Origin: an uncultured Bacteroidales bacterium
GTDB lineage: Bacteria > Bacteroidota > Bacteroidia > Bacteroidales > FEN-979
Direction: 5' to 3'
DNA length: 37,628 bases
Assembly: GCA_903925275.1 (NCBI GenBank)
Contig: CAIYES010000386.1
Span: 1-37,628 of the forward strand
Shown: one piece after another, positions 7,413-18,400 of the stretch
Position numbering within the stretch: position 1 is the stretch's first letter
How the letters are laid out: each line of letters begins with the position of its first letter
Position numbers and translations under genes: made by a program
The notes under the pieces: generated by a model
The model's input: the letters and a program-made list of their open reading frames with translations, nothing else
Database searches by the model: none
Told to the model about the DNA's origin: nothing

Positions 7413-9053
7413 ATGAAAGACTTAATTGACGTTCATAAGATTTTTGCTAAATACTTTAAGGGATGCGAAACACTCGCATATGCCCTTTCAGATAAACTGA
7501 GCGAAGGAAATATTTGCCTGGACATCTCGGAATACCAGAACGCACTGCCGCGACTGCTGGAGGAACAAAAAGCAAAAGAACCGTACAAGGAAGAAGATGC
7601 ACTCTTTTGGGCAGCAGATGATTTTGCAAATCAGTGCGAAGAAGGGGAATTTGTAACCCACTCCGATAAAGAGTTGAAGCCCTTTGTGATCCAAAAGGGA
7701 TATGCCTACCTACACCGGTACTTTACTTATGAAACTCAGATCATCAGCAGAATCAGGAAGCTGGGAGTCAATTTGCACATCATCACCGGCGGTCCGGGAA
7801 CCGGAAAGACCTACAGCGTGTCGACAAAACTTGCTGAACTGTTTGCGAAAGACCCCACCCTGAGAGTTGCCCTGGCTGCACCCACAGGTAAAGCTGCAGC
7901 GAGGATGAACGAGTCTCTCAGGAACTTTGTAAAAGATCATGAGAACAGCCTGAATACCGAAGTGAAAACCAAACTGGCCGGCCTGAAGGCGCAAACCATT
8001 CATCTTTTACTTGGCCCTGTATCCGACAGCGTTTTTTTTAGGCATGACGAAAAGAACAGGCTGCCTTATAACGTGGTGATCATCGATGAATGTTCGATGA
8101 TCGACGGGGCCATGATGGCCAAATTGCTCAATGCAGTGGACGACACAACAACACTATATTTAATTGGAGATAAAGATCAGCTGGCCTCTGTCGAAGCGGG
8201 GTCTGTGTTCGGTGATTTAAGCCGTGCCGTCAAATCGGAATTATTAAAGGATAAAGTCATTACTTTAATGGAAAGCCATCGTTTTAAAAAGGATAAGGGT
8301 ATCGGCAGATTTAGTACAGAAATAATCGAAGGGAAAACCCCGGATGTAAACTCATATTCGAAGGACGACCAGGTTACCATTGAGATATTGAATTCAGATA
8401 ATACAAAGACCAATTTATTTAAAGAAAAAGTCCTGAAATCCGGATTGTTCAAACAGTATGCGTTAGAATATGAGGATTATATTAACAAGGATGATATTAA
8501 AGAGGCACTGATAAGCCTCAATAAAATCAGATTTTTATGTGTTACCCGGGAGAATGATTACAGCGTGTCGGAAACCAACAAAGCGATTGAAAAATTGCTG
8601 AAGGAAAAAGTGGCGGATAAAGAAAAGTTCAATCCGAAAGAAGGATTTTACCACAATCAGCCAATCATCATTACCCAGAATGATTATAAGCTTGGATTAT
8701 TAAATGGTGATGTCGGATTAATCCGCAGGGAGAGCGATACTCTTTTTGCCTGGTTCGAAGGTCCTGATGGTGAGATCATTAAAAAAATTGCTGGTTACGT
8801 CAATCACTACGATACTGTTTTTGCAATGACCATTCACAAAAGCCAGGGCTCCGAATTTGATCATGTGGTCGTTATCCTTCCTGAAAAGCAAGCCGACAAA
8901 CTCCTTACAAGGGAACTGCTTTATACCGCTATTACCAGGGCCAAAACAAAGGTTCTGCTCCAGACTACTGTTGAAGCACTTGACAAATGTGCGACAAGAT
9001 CAGTATCGCGCGCTTCGGGGCTTGAAACACAAATAGAAACCATCAAAAAATAA
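7413..9053 (+). CDS. recD: RecD-like exonuclease V alpha subunit, helicase
   Basis: This 546-aa superfamily 1B helicase follows the E. coli RecD plan and is a little shorter (about 608 aa there). An N-terminal helical domain (1-115) is followed by motif I GGPGTGKT at 126-133, motif Ia LAAPTGKAAARM, motif II VVIIDECSMID, motif III LIGDKDQLASVEAGSVFGDL, motif IV-like LMESHRF, and C-terminal motifs MTIHKSQGSEFD and LYTAITRAK. RecD is the 5'-3' motor of the RecBCD nuclease that processes double-strand ends. The short N-terminal region and the adjacent recC and recB separate it from stand-alone RecD2. The stop is followed after 6 bp by recC, so translation is coupled. Bacteroidota more often use AddAB, so this set may be accessory. 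Confidence 0.9.
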   Translation: MKDLIDVHKIFAKYFKGCETLAYALSDKLSEGNICLDISEYQNALPRLLEEQKAKEPYKEEDALFWAADDFANQCEEGEFVTHSDKELKPFVIQKGYAYLHRYFTYETQIISRIRKLGVNLHIITGGPGTGKTYSVSTKLAELFAKDPTLRVALAAPTGKAAARMNESLRNFVKDHENSLNTEVKTKLAGLKAQTIHLLLGPVSDSVFFRHDEKNRLPYNVVIIDECSMIDGAMMAKLLNAVDDTTTLYLIGDKDQLASVEAGSVFGDLSRAVKSELLKDKVITLMESHRFKKDKGIGRFSTEIIEGKTPDVNSYSKDDQVTIEILNSDNTKTNLFKEKVLKSGLFKQYALEYEDYINKDDIKEALISLNKIRFLCVTRENDYSVSETNKAIEKLLKEKVADKEKFNPKEGFYHNQPIIITQNDYKLGLLNGDVGLIRRESDTLFAWFEGPDGEIIKKIAGYVNHYDTVFAMTIHKSQGSEFDHVVVILPEKQADKLLTRELLYTAITRAKTKVLLQTTVEALDKCATRSVSRASGLETQIETIKK

Positions 9054-9059
9054 AGAGTC

Positions 9060-12000
9060 ATGTATAAGATTCATACATCCAATAGGTTGGAAAGCCTGTG
9101 TAAAATTCTGGCTGACAGTACTAGTGAACCTGACCATGATCTGTTTGCAAAAGAAATCATTATCACACCGACTCCCGGAATGAATGCCTGGTTGAAAACC
9201 GAACTTGCACGGCTTAATGGTGTATTTGCCAATTTTGAATTCCTGAATCAGGATGGCCTTTTTGCCGGAATTTATCAGTTGTTATCCGGTAGTCGGCTCC
9301 GGAATAATACGGATACGATAAAGTATAAGATTTATCAATCTCTGAACTGCGATGATTTCAAGGATAGGTTCAATGATGTGGCCGGCTATTATTCAGGTAA
9401 CGATTTGCGCCGCATGCAGCTAGCCGGCAGGGTTGCTGACCTGTTTGATCAGTATCAGCTCTACAGGCCTGAAATGGTGAGTGGCTGGGCCAATGAAACC
9501 CGGGCCACTCAAAATTCAGCAGAAGAGTGGCAGCTTTGGCTTTGGCGGCAGCTGGAAACAGAATCGAGGAATGAGATCAGGCAAAGGATACTGGACGAGA
9601 TAAAGGCTAAGCATGCGTTGATCAAAGAAGCATATCCTGTCATTTCGTTTTTCGGCATTACCGTTTATACCCGGTTCCATCTCGATTTTTTCATAGCGCT
9701 TTCCAGATGCACAACGGTTCATTTTTACCTGTGTCTCCCGTCCACTCAAACGGATTTTAAAAATGAGTTATTTGTCAGTTACGGCATGAAGGCCGGGGAG
9801 CTGGCAGGGATGTTTAATGTGACAGAATTTGACAAAACGGAAAATGGGAGCGATACCATGCTGGCACTAATTCAGAACAGGATTTTAAATAACACGACAG
9901 GTTTTGATTTTAAAGACGATGGTTCAGTTCAGATAAATTCATGCTACACTCCAGTAAGAGAAGTAGAGACACTGTACAACTACCTGCTGGACCTTTTTGA
10001 TCATGACCGCAGCCTGAAGCCCGGGGATGTGCTGGTGATGGCCACCGACATCAATAAATATGCACCCTTTATCAAGGCAGTATTCAAAAACGCCCCGGTA
10101 ACCATTCCGTTTCGGATATCGGGGGCGGCAAGTAACAGCGAGGATTCCATGGTGGCAGCGCTGGAACTGATTTTCACTTTCACTGAAGAAGACCTGACCT
10201 CTGAAAAGGTGGTCAGTTTACTGGAACAGAAACGGATTAAACAGCGATTCGGAATACAGGATTGCGATTATATTCGTATGGTCGTCCGCAAGGCCAATAT
10301 CCGGTTTGGCCGTGAAAACCTTGTGGAAGATGATAGCCGGTATGTAAGCTGGGAGTATGGACTTGAAAAGATTCTGCTCGGATATGCCATGCTCACGGAG
10401 GAGGAATATGATGATAAATATCCATTTCGTGACACTGAAGCAGGAACCAGTTACGACCTGTTGAAACTGAAATCCTTTGTAGAGACAATGGAATCGGTGC
10501 TTGATGCCCATGAAATGTTAAAACCCCTGGCAGACTGGAAAAACTTCCTGTTTAAGGAGGTCATTGAGAAAATGATCTATTGGGATGATTATAAGAAAGA
10601 AGACCGGGAGGAATTATCTTCAGTTTACAGGGCCTTGTCATTTATGGATACCCTTGAATTTGCCGAACCAGTTCCTTTTAATATCTTCCTGGAAGAGTTG
10701 AAGTCGAAGTTGTTCACCGAATCGCGGGAAATCAAATTAAATACCGGAAGAGTAACGGTTTCATCGCCGATCCCGGTGAGAGGAATCCCGTTCAAAGTGA
10801 TCTGTTTTTTAGGGCTGAACAACGATGTTTTTCCCCGCAAAGACAGTTTTATGGGGTTTGACCTGCTGGGAGAAGAATACCTCGCGGGCGACCGCAATAA
10901 AAAAGAGACCGACAAGTATCTGTTCCTGGATACATTGCTTGCCGCCAGGAAAAATCTCTATCTGAGCTATATCGGCCAAAGCGTTAAAGACAACACGGAG
11001 ATACCACCCTCCATCGTGGTGGATACCTTGCTGGACTATATGGGTTCAGAGGAGTTTGCGGTCAGGCATCCGTTGCATGGATTTAGTTCGCGTTATCAGA
11101 AAGAGGATATAAGGTTGTTTACTTATTTGTATAGTCAAGAACCGTCTGATCCTTCCAACGGGAAAAAAGCCGAGAAGAAAATTTCAGAGGTTTCGATCAG
11201 CAGCCTGGTGAAGTTCTTTCAGGCACCTGTTGACTGGTATTTTAAAAACATTCTGGGCATAGTTTACGATGACAACGAGGAGCACTTAAAGGAAACAGAA
11301 CTTTTTGAACTGGACAACCTGCAGTTATGGAAAATTAAGAATGATTTGATTAAACTCAAGGAAAGTGAAATTATTCCCTATATGAACAAGGGGATAAAAG
11401 AAGGCCTTTTGCCATTAAAATCTGCTGCAATTGTAACAATAGAAGGCATAATGAAAGAAATGGCAGATATCAGTCAGGTATATCAAAAATTGGTCGGCAA
11501 ACGAGAAGAAAGGAAAATTGTGATTGATACAGAAATAGACGGAATTCGTATTAAAGGAATCATTGACAGCATTTACGGCAGGGATTTTGTCGCCTTTTCA
11601 GTTTCCAAACATCTGTTGAAACATAAAGTAGAAGCTTACATAAAAGGCTTATTGTTGATCACTGAGGACGAGATTGATGCGGCAAATTTTTTAGACAGTG
11701 ATGGAATTGTTTCTGCAGTTCCCTTAAATAAAGAGTCAGCACGGGCGGACCTTAAATCATTAATTGAATTTTACAGAGCAGGTAATATTACTCCTCTGTT
11801 GTTTACGCTCAAGGCAGCTGAAAAAACAATAGATCTTGCGGCCAGGGCTGCAAAAGAAGTTGAAAAAAATGCAGCTAAAGCAGATACAAAGAAACCGGGA
11901 AAAAGGACTGACGGTGCTGAAAAGAAAGTAAAGTCGGAAAGTGAGGAAATTCTTAAAGTATTTAAGGCTGATGCTTTCCCATACGAAGGGTGCGATTATC

Positions 12001-12116
12001 CGGCAAATCCGTACCTTCAGGTTTTAATGCATGAAAATCGCTTTGAAAATTTCGGAGACCAGGAAATTCAAATAATCAGGGACATTGCAGATAAACTAAA
12101 AATCAAACAATTTTAA
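9060..12116 (+). CDS. recC: RecC-like exonuclease V gamma subunit
   Basis: This 1018-aa protein sits between recD and recB. The start resembles RecC: an N-terminal YKIHTSNRLESL, then TPTPGMNAWLKTELAR (the PGM-x-x-WL motif), then DGLFAGIYQLL. Later segments include VISFFGITVYTRFHLDFFIAL and FKVICFLGLNNDVFPR, the latter like the RecC/AddB-type inactive helicase fold. No Walker A is present, as expected for RecC, which forms the channel that splits DNA strands and scans for Chi. It is about 100 residues shorter than the E. coli protein and carries a Lys/Ala-rich linker (residues 915-965) before a conserved-looking end DAFPYEGCDYPANPYLQ. Only 1 bp separates it from recB. Any Chi specificity cannot be read from sequence. 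Confidence 0.85.
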   Translation: MYKIHTSNRLESLCKILADSTSEPDHDLFAKEIIITPTPGMNAWLKTELARLNGVFANFEFLNQDGLFAGIYQLLSGSRLRNNTDTIKYKIYQSLNCDDFKDRFNDVAGYYSGNDLRRMQLAGRVADLFDQYQLYRPEMVSGWANETRATQNSAEEWQLWLWRQLETESRNEIRQRILDEIKAKHALIKEAYPVISFFGITVYTRFHLDFFIALSRCTTVHFYLCLPSTQTDFKNELFVSYGMKAGELAGMFNVTEFDKTENGSDTMLALIQNRILNNTTGFDFKDDGSVQINSCYTPVREVETLYNYLLDLFDHDRSLKPGDVLVMATDINKYAPFIKAVFKNAPVTIPFRISGAASNSEDSMVAALELIFTFTEEDLTSEKVVSLLEQKRIKQRFGIQDCDYIRMVVRKANIRFGRENLVEDDSRYVSWEYGLEKILLGYAMLTEEEYDDKYPFRDTEAGTSYDLLKLKSFVETMESVLDAHEMLKPLADWKNFLFKEVIEKMIYWDDYKKEDREELSSVYRALSFMDTLEFAEPVPFNIFLEELKSKLFTESREIKLNTGRVTVSSPIPVRGIPFKVICFLGLNNDVFPRKDSFMGFDLLGEEYLAGDRNKKETDKYLFLDTLLAARKNLYLSYIGQSVKDNTEIPPSIVVDTLLDYMGSEEFAVRHPLHGFSSRYQKEDIRLFTYLYSQEPSDPSNGKKAEKKISEVSISSLVKFFQAPVDWYFKNILGIVYDDNEEHLKETELFELDNLQLWKIKNDLIKLKESEIIPYMNKGIKEGLLPLKSAAIVTIEGIMKEMADISQVYQKLVGKREERKIVIDTEIDGIRIKGIIDSIYGRDFVAFSVSKHLLKHKVEAYIKGLLLITEDEIDAANFLDSDGIVSAVPLNKESARADLKSLIEFYRAGNITPLLFTLKAAEKTIDLAARAAKEVEKNAAKADTKKPGKRTDGAEKKVKSESEEILKVFKADAFPYEGCDYPANPYLQVLMHENRFENFGDQEIQIIRDIADKLKIKQF

Positions 12117-12117
12117 T

Positions 12118-15100
12118 ATGTGCACAATACAGGAGTTTGATGCAAAGACAGTGGATTTAGCAGGAAAGAACCTGATAGAAGCCAGTGCAGGAACCGGAAA
12201 AACCTATTCAATAGCCATACTAGTTTTACGTTTGATTATTGAAAAGCGGATTCCGCTTGAAAAAATACTGATGGTCACGTTTACCAAACCGGCAGTTGCC
12301 GAACTGGAATCACGAATCCGTAAATTTGTTCGTCAGGCGTACAAATATTCTTTGAATATTGAAATCGAAAATCAAACCATCCGGGAGGTTGTTGATCGTT
12401 CTGGAAAGGAGAGTTCGAAAAATGAACTGATAAAAGCCGTTCAAAGCCTTGACCAACTATCCGTAATGACCATTCACAGCTACTGTGAGCGAAGTCTGAT
12501 GCAATATCCTTTTGAAACAGCCCAATCGTTTGATTTCGAAATTGCCACCGATATATCCGACATCAGGGATTTGGTTGTCGATGATTACTGGCGAAAAAAA
12601 ATCAATACACTGGATAAAGATCTCTATCTGCATTTTACTGAGTTTCTAACCCGGAGAATGATCCAGGATGTACTGAATAAAGCACTTGAGGATAAAGAAT
12701 ATATATGTGGGGGGATAGACGAAGAGGCTATATTAAAGCAAATAAAGGAATCTGTTCAGAAAACAGAAACTGCCAGGAAGACTTTTGAAAATCATATAAG
12801 GGAGAATTTTCAGAACATAAAAGGAATGGTGCCAACCGACAGATATGCTGTCAATTTCCTGAAAAATGCCAGCATATCTCCATTGACTTTCATTGAAGCA
12901 TACAAAGATGGGTATAACAAAGGGACACAATACATTCAGCATTCATTCCCCAAAGAATATGACTTATGTAACGGGTTTATGTTGGAGCAAAAAACCTTGG
13001 CAGAACTTTCTCACAAATTCGTTTATCATCTTTTCAAGCTGGCCGTCGATGAGCTGACGAAAAAAGTTGTCAATTATAAAGCTGACAGAAGGGTGATTGA
13101 CTTTAATGACCAGATCAAACTGCTTCATCTGGCAGTGAACACAGGCCGGGTTAACACTGCCCTGGCTTCACAATACATGGCTGTGTTTATAGACGAATTT
13201 CAGGATACCGATATTCATCAATATGAAATTTTCAGCAAACTTTTTTCGGGAAAAATTTTATTCTATATCGGCGATCCTAAACAATCAATTTTTGGCTGGC
13301 GGAAAGCCGATATTGAGACTTATAAAAGTGCGAAGGAGTCCGTTGATAATATTTATTCAATGAACCTTAATTTCCGATCAACCGGGGAATTAATCAACGC
13401 GCTGAACGATTTTTTTTCAATGGACAATCCGTTTGCCGATGATCAGATAAACTATCAGCAGGTTGAAAGGGGGCTTCAGAATTTAGGCTCAATGACAGAA
13501 AACAATGCTGATGTTGAACCACTTGAAATTTATGGATTTAATAACAAGACTGAAATTGAAAAGTTTGTTGTAAATGCAGTTCGCCATTTACTTGTAAAGG
13601 AAGAAATTAATATTAATGGTGAAAGGATAAGACCATCAGATATTGCCATTATCGTCCGAACCAATAGAGAAGGGCGTGCTTTAAAAAAGTCTTTGTCCAA
13701 AGCTGATATACCGGCTGTCACCATTGACAATTCGAAAGTGATGTCTTCTGATGAAGCAGAGACTACCAGGTATCTTTTGGAAACTGTAATGCAGCCTACG
13801 CGTGGGGCAATAAACCGGGTGCTGTTAAATCCCTGTTTTGGAAAGAACATGAAGGATGTGGAGGAATTGGAGGATGAAAAGCATCTTGACCAATTCAGGG
13901 TCTTGAGATCAATCTGGCATGATTCAGGAATATACAACATGATGTTTCGTTTTTTTGACCTTTACCAGGTGCGCAAGTTCGGCCTTGAAATGGGCATTGA
14001 AGGGCAACGGATACTTACCAATTTCTATCAGATTGCAGAGATATTACATCAGGCAGAATTGCAAAATAAATACACACCCAATGAACTATGGCTATGGTGT
14101 AAGCGTGCACAAAACGATAACAATGACGAAAATGAGCAGAGGGTGGAAAGCCAGGATGACGCGGTTAAAATCACTACCATTCATAAATGCAAAGGGTTGA
14201 CCTATAAAATTGTATTTGCTCCTTTTCTTGATCTGATAATAAATGAATACCCTATTTTTGAATTCAGGGAACAAGGCGAATATAAGTTTACTCACCAACC
14301 GGACGAAAATCAAAAAAAACTGTGGAGTGAACAAATTGAACAGGAAAACCGTCGACTGATATATGTAGCACTTACACGAGCTCAATACAAAGTTTACATA
14401 TGTATTAACAATAGTGAAAAGTATAACGAGTCATCCATAAAGAAGTTCCCGTTAAACAATGAAAAAGCATGGGATACTAATGTGATTGACGAGGGAGCCA
14501 ATATTGAGCCTAACGAATCTGAACGCCCTCAATTTAGTAACCGACCAATCCCTGAAATTGCAATAAAAAACACTTTCGGTATCCACAGTTTCAGCGCCCT
14601 AAGCAAAGCACATCATTCGGCCCCATTTGAAAAAACGCTACTGGGTGAGCCGGGCCATTACGACCAGTTTATCTTCCAGGACATCGGGCGCGGTGCCAGT
14701 GTAGGTACGGCCCTGCACAGCATTTTTGAACGGCTTGATTTCAACAACACCGGAAGCTGGGACCAGACGTTGAAGGATGCTTCAAAATACTACCCTAATA
14801 TAATCAAATTTGAAAGGATTGATCTTTTCAGGCAGTTGGTTACCCATGTGATGGATGTTGAACTGAACTGCGACGGGGAGAAGTTTGCACTGAATCAGGT
14901 AAAAAACGAACACAAACTCCCTGAACTGGAGTTCTGCTTTTCGCTCAACAAGGCAAACAAGGTCAAAATAAACGCGTTGCTTGGGGAGGAGGCAAATCTG
15001 ACAGGAGAAGCGGATATTGAAGGACTGATGACCGGTTTCATTGACCTGTTTTTCAGGCATAATGGCAAATACTACATACTTGACTGGAAATCAAATTTTC

Positions 15101-15366
15101 TCGGTAATATTCTGGAGGATTACAACCATCAGGGTCTATCAACTGCCATGAAAGAGAGTAATTATAACCTTCAATATTATATTTATACTGTTGCTATGAA
15201 ACGATGGCTTGAAAATAGAGTACCCGGGGTTAATTATGAAAAACAGTTTGGCGGCATTATTTATCTCTTTCTCCGAGGAGTGAGAAGCAAAGGCACTACC
15301 GGAATTTATTTTTCCAAACCTTCTGATGAAGTCATTGAAAGTCTGGAACAGATATTTTCGCTGTAA
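12118..15366 (+). CDS. recB: RecB-like exonuclease V beta subunit, helicase-nuclease
   Basis: This 1082-aa UvrD-type SF1A helicase is fused to a RecB nuclease domain. Walker A ASAGTGKT lies at 22-29, motif Ia MVTFTKPAVAEL follows, then VMTIHSYCERSL, motif II FIDEFQDTD, motif III YIGDPKQSIFGWRKAD, motif V ITTIHKCKGLTYKIV and motif VI RRLIYVALTRAQYKVYI. The nuclease domain keeps the expected metal and catalytic residues: H867 (GTALHSIFE), D976 (GFIDLFF), D989 and K991 (LDWKSNFLG). The 13- and 2-residue spacings match E. coli D1067/D1080/K1082. It continues with the typical YNLQYYIYTVAMKRWL. The enzyme therefore looks intact: 3'-5' helicase plus endo/exonuclease. It ends 38 bp from the convergent SbcC-like gene, with no evident terminator between. 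Confidence 0.92.
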   Translation: MCTIQEFDAKTVDLAGKNLIEASAGTGKTYSIAILVLRLIIEKRIPLEKILMVTFTKPAVAELESRIRKFVRQAYKYSLNIEIENQTIREVVDRSGKESSKNELIKAVQSLDQLSVMTIHSYCERSLMQYPFETAQSFDFEIATDISDIRDLVVDDYWRKKINTLDKDLYLHFTEFLTRRMIQDVLNKALEDKEYICGGIDEEAILKQIKESVQKTETARKTFENHIRENFQNIKGMVPTDRYAVNFLKNASISPLTFIEAYKDGYNKGTQYIQHSFPKEYDLCNGFMLEQKTLAELSHKFVYHLFKLAVDELTKKVVNYKADRRVIDFNDQIKLLHLAVNTGRVNTALASQYMAVFIDEFQDTDIHQYEIFSKLFSGKILFYIGDPKQSIFGWRKADIETYKSAKESVDNIYSMNLNFRSTGELINALNDFFSMDNPFADDQINYQQVERGLQNLGSMTENNADVEPLEIYGFNNKTEIEKFVVNAVRHLLVKEEININGERIRPSDIAIIVRTNREGRALKKSLSKADIPAVTIDNSKVMSSDEAETTRYLLETVMQPTRGAINRVLLNPCFGKNMKDVEELEDEKHLDQFRVLRSIWHDSGIYNMMFRFFDLYQVRKFGLEMGIEGQRILTNFYQIAEILHQAELQNKYTPNELWLWCKRAQNDNNDENEQRVESQDDAVKITTIHKCKGLTYKIVFAPFLDLIINEYPIFEFREQGEYKFTHQPDENQKKLWSEQIEQENRRLIYVALTRAQYKVYICINNSEKYNESSIKKFPLNNEKAWDTNVIDEGANIEPNESERPQFSNRPIPEIAIKNTFGIHSFSALSKAHHSAPFEKTLLGEPGHYDQFIFQDIGRGASVGTALHSIFERLDFNNTGSWDQTLKDASKYYPNIIKFERIDLFRQLVTHVMDVELNCDGEKFALNQVKNEHKLPELEFCFSLNKANKVKINALLGEEANLTGEADIEGLMTGFIDLFFRHNGKYYILDWKSNFLGNILEDYNHQGLSTAMKESNYNLQYYIYTVAMKRWLENRVPGVNYEKQFGGIIYLFLRGVRSKGTTGIYFSKPSDEVIESLEQIFSL

Positions 15367-15404
15367 TTGACCAGATTAGATGTGTTGAATCAGATTGACA
15401 GTAG

Positions 15405-18400
15405 TCATGGACGCGATAATTCATTTATAAAGTCTTGTGCTTCTTGTGGTTCTAATCCAAGGCTGTTGATTTTGCTCAACAGCTTAGAGCCCATTTCTGC
15501 CTGTTCAACTGGCGTATTTTCATCAAGGTAGCCCTGATCAACAAGATGGTCATGAAGTTTTTGTTTTTTGTTTTGCTGTAAATTTGGCAAATGATTAATT
15601 CTATCAATAAATTTATTTGTATCCTCTTTCGCTTCCAAAAGTTTTTCTCTCACTCTGTCTTCAAAACTAGGAGAAATTGCTCCAGATTCCAGCACAACTT
15701 CCATGGTTACCGGCCTGGACCTTCCTTGCTTATAGAGTTCCTGAAAGTATTCAAGTAATTCAGCCTTGAATCTCATCTGTTGAATTGTAGCTTCATTCAG
15801 GTCTGGGACAGTTCCATGCAAATTATAATAACTTTCAATCTGACCCCAGGTGATAAAGCCGGATTTCAGGCATTTATATGCCATATTGATATCTTCGGTC
15901 AGGTAGGCGACAGACAGTTGACTTGAATTATGGCTCAGAAGATTGTAGGTGGGGATTCCTGCTGCCTTCCAGTATTCTGTAATGTTCATAAGTCCGGGCT
16001 CCGGTATGGCATGCACAAATTCCAGTCTGTTGAAATCCGGGACATAGTTTTCGTATGTACTATTCCCATCAAGAAGTATCAGCTTATGATTGACATCCGG
16101 CTTTTTATTCAGAAAAGTCATCCATTTCCCTACCTCATCAGGCTGAGCCGTAAAATAAAATATCTGACGGCCCTCGCGGCTGATTTCGTAAAGAGCCTCG
16201 ATTATTGCATTTGCCCTGTCATCGTCACTGTTTGCAAGCAATTCATCGGCGAGGATGGGCAGTTTAACTTCCCCTTCCTGTGTCTCGATAAAGGCTATCC
16301 TGATCGCGATCAGCAATTGTACTCTCGTACCTGTAGAAATTTCATCCAGGTTCAGCCCTTGGTTCAACACGGTGTCAAATGCCTGGAATTCGACTGCTTT
16401 CTCATCAACTCTTAGTTCGTACCTGCCTCTGGTCACACGGTTGAAAAGCTTATTTGCTCTTTTCAGCACTTCTGGCTGGTTATATGCCCTGTTTTGAGTA
16501 CCAAGCATACTTACAAGAAGGTCGCCGGTGACCGATGAAAGGTTGTTTTCAAACAGGTTTTCAAGTTTCTCAGTTGCCGATTCTTTAAAAGCAATGGCAT
16601 TCTCTAATTCCGCTCCCTCTTTCTTCTGGTTTATCAGGGTTTCAATTCTTGAAGCTTCCTCAACAAAGCCAACCAGCTTATTTGCCTCAATACTTAATTC
16701 TTTTATTGTTTGTTCTACCCGATCGGATGTCAGTCCGCCGATTTCTTTTTCAAACTCCGGATAATCAGGATGATTTTTTAGTTCCGATTCCCTTTCAGCC
16801 ATTTGTTCCTTTGCTGTATGGCTTGCCTGACTTGCATTTTGGTAATCGTTGTACTGTCCCATGAGAAGTCGTACTTCTTCTTTAACCCCATAAACGATTC
16901 CCAGCTTCAAATAGATGCTGTCGGAATCCCCAGTAAAAGCTACGATTTGAAGTTTGCTTTCATCTATTATTCCCCTGGATTCCGTAACTACTCTGGCAGC
17001 CTCTTTCCTTAGAAGTTCGAATTCTTCAAGTTGTTTCACCAAAGCGTTTGCTTCTGCATAATCAAAAACCTTCTCTGCCTGAAGATTGGAGAAAATCAGG
17101 TTGCACTGTTCCAGTTGGTTTTTTTTCTGCTCCTCAAGTTCACGTTGCGTGGCCTGAAGGCCCGTAAACTCGGACCGCACCGTCTGCCATTTTATTACAT
17201 TGGAAATATATACGAACAACGCAGAATTACTGTCATTGACTGTGTCGGGCAATGCTGGAACTGCTTTAAGTTTATCAAGGAGCCGTTGTCTTTTAAGGTC
17301 AATATCGTTGAGATCCTGTCTGAGATTGTCTAATTGCTCTTTTAAGTTTTTTAGCCGTTCTGACCTTACAAGGTTTTCAATTGATTTTGTCAATTCAGCC
17401 GTCAGTTCCGACAGCAAAAGAGACACAGACCCGGAATCCCACCGCAATGGGGAGCGTAATCCGGTTTTCTGATAATCGTCCTGCCTGACTCCTGAATTCT
17501 CATTACCCCCCTTTGTCCTTCCTTGCAGGAAAGCAATCAACCATGCCAACAGAAGCAGCGGCATCCCGGCAAGGCCGTAAATCCCATATATCCAGGTTGC
17601 AACTATCGTTAATATGCCTGTAATGGACAGTATACCAGCAAACAATTGTGATATGCCTTTTTCTCTTTTCTGTTCTTTTAGCCATTTACTGAGTGCGCTT
17701 ATGCCTTCCTCGAGTTTCTTTCTATCCTCAGTTTCATAGACAGTCTCATTTCCAATCCTGTTGATGTCTTGTTCCAGAGAAGTCTTTTTGAATAAAACGT
17801 TCAGCGATGAAAGATAAAAATGTTCAATATCATCCACGTCCTGGAGATCAATGCCTCCCCAGCTCTCGAAGTCCTGGCAATTATCAATACCTTTCATGAT
17901 TTTCGAAGATTCCTGTTCCAGATTCTTCAGCAATGGCCCGTTCTCCCTGACTTTTTTCTCAGTTTGTTCCAGTTCTTCAATTCTCTGCTTCAGTATTTCA
18001 AGGGTCTTACGCTCAATGCCATTCTCAGGAATCGGAAGACCGGAGATTTCCTTTGTATTCTCTAAAATCGTTTTTTCCGCTGTTAAGACCTTCCGCTGTT
18101 CAGCTTCAATCAGCTGTTCAAGTGCTTCGATCCTTTGTAATTCCTCTCCTGTTGCTTTTTTCAGTGTTTCTGGATAGCTCTCAAGGATGGCATTTTTTTG
18201 CCTATAGTTGTCCTGGGATTTGAGAAAAGCCAGCACCTTTTCGTAAAACCCCTTCTGAAGTCCGGATTTTTCCGCCCGTAATTTGGCTTCCAGAAGTCTG
18301 TCAAGTGTATCTTCATCTTCTTTTAACGCCTGTTGTGTGTTTTTAGCATGGTTAAAACCTTCCAATGCCTTTATGAATTCTATGTACTCTTCAGCTCTTG

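Noticed and set aside
7413..9053. Stand-alone RecD2 or TraA-type helicase
   Set aside because: The N-terminal region is short, there is no relaxase or extra HhH region, and the gene is coupled to recC and recB.
7413..15366. AddAB-type interpretation of the helicase-nuclease genes
   Set aside because: Three subunits are present, including a RecD-type helicase, and the middle protein has RecC-like starts and no Walker A.
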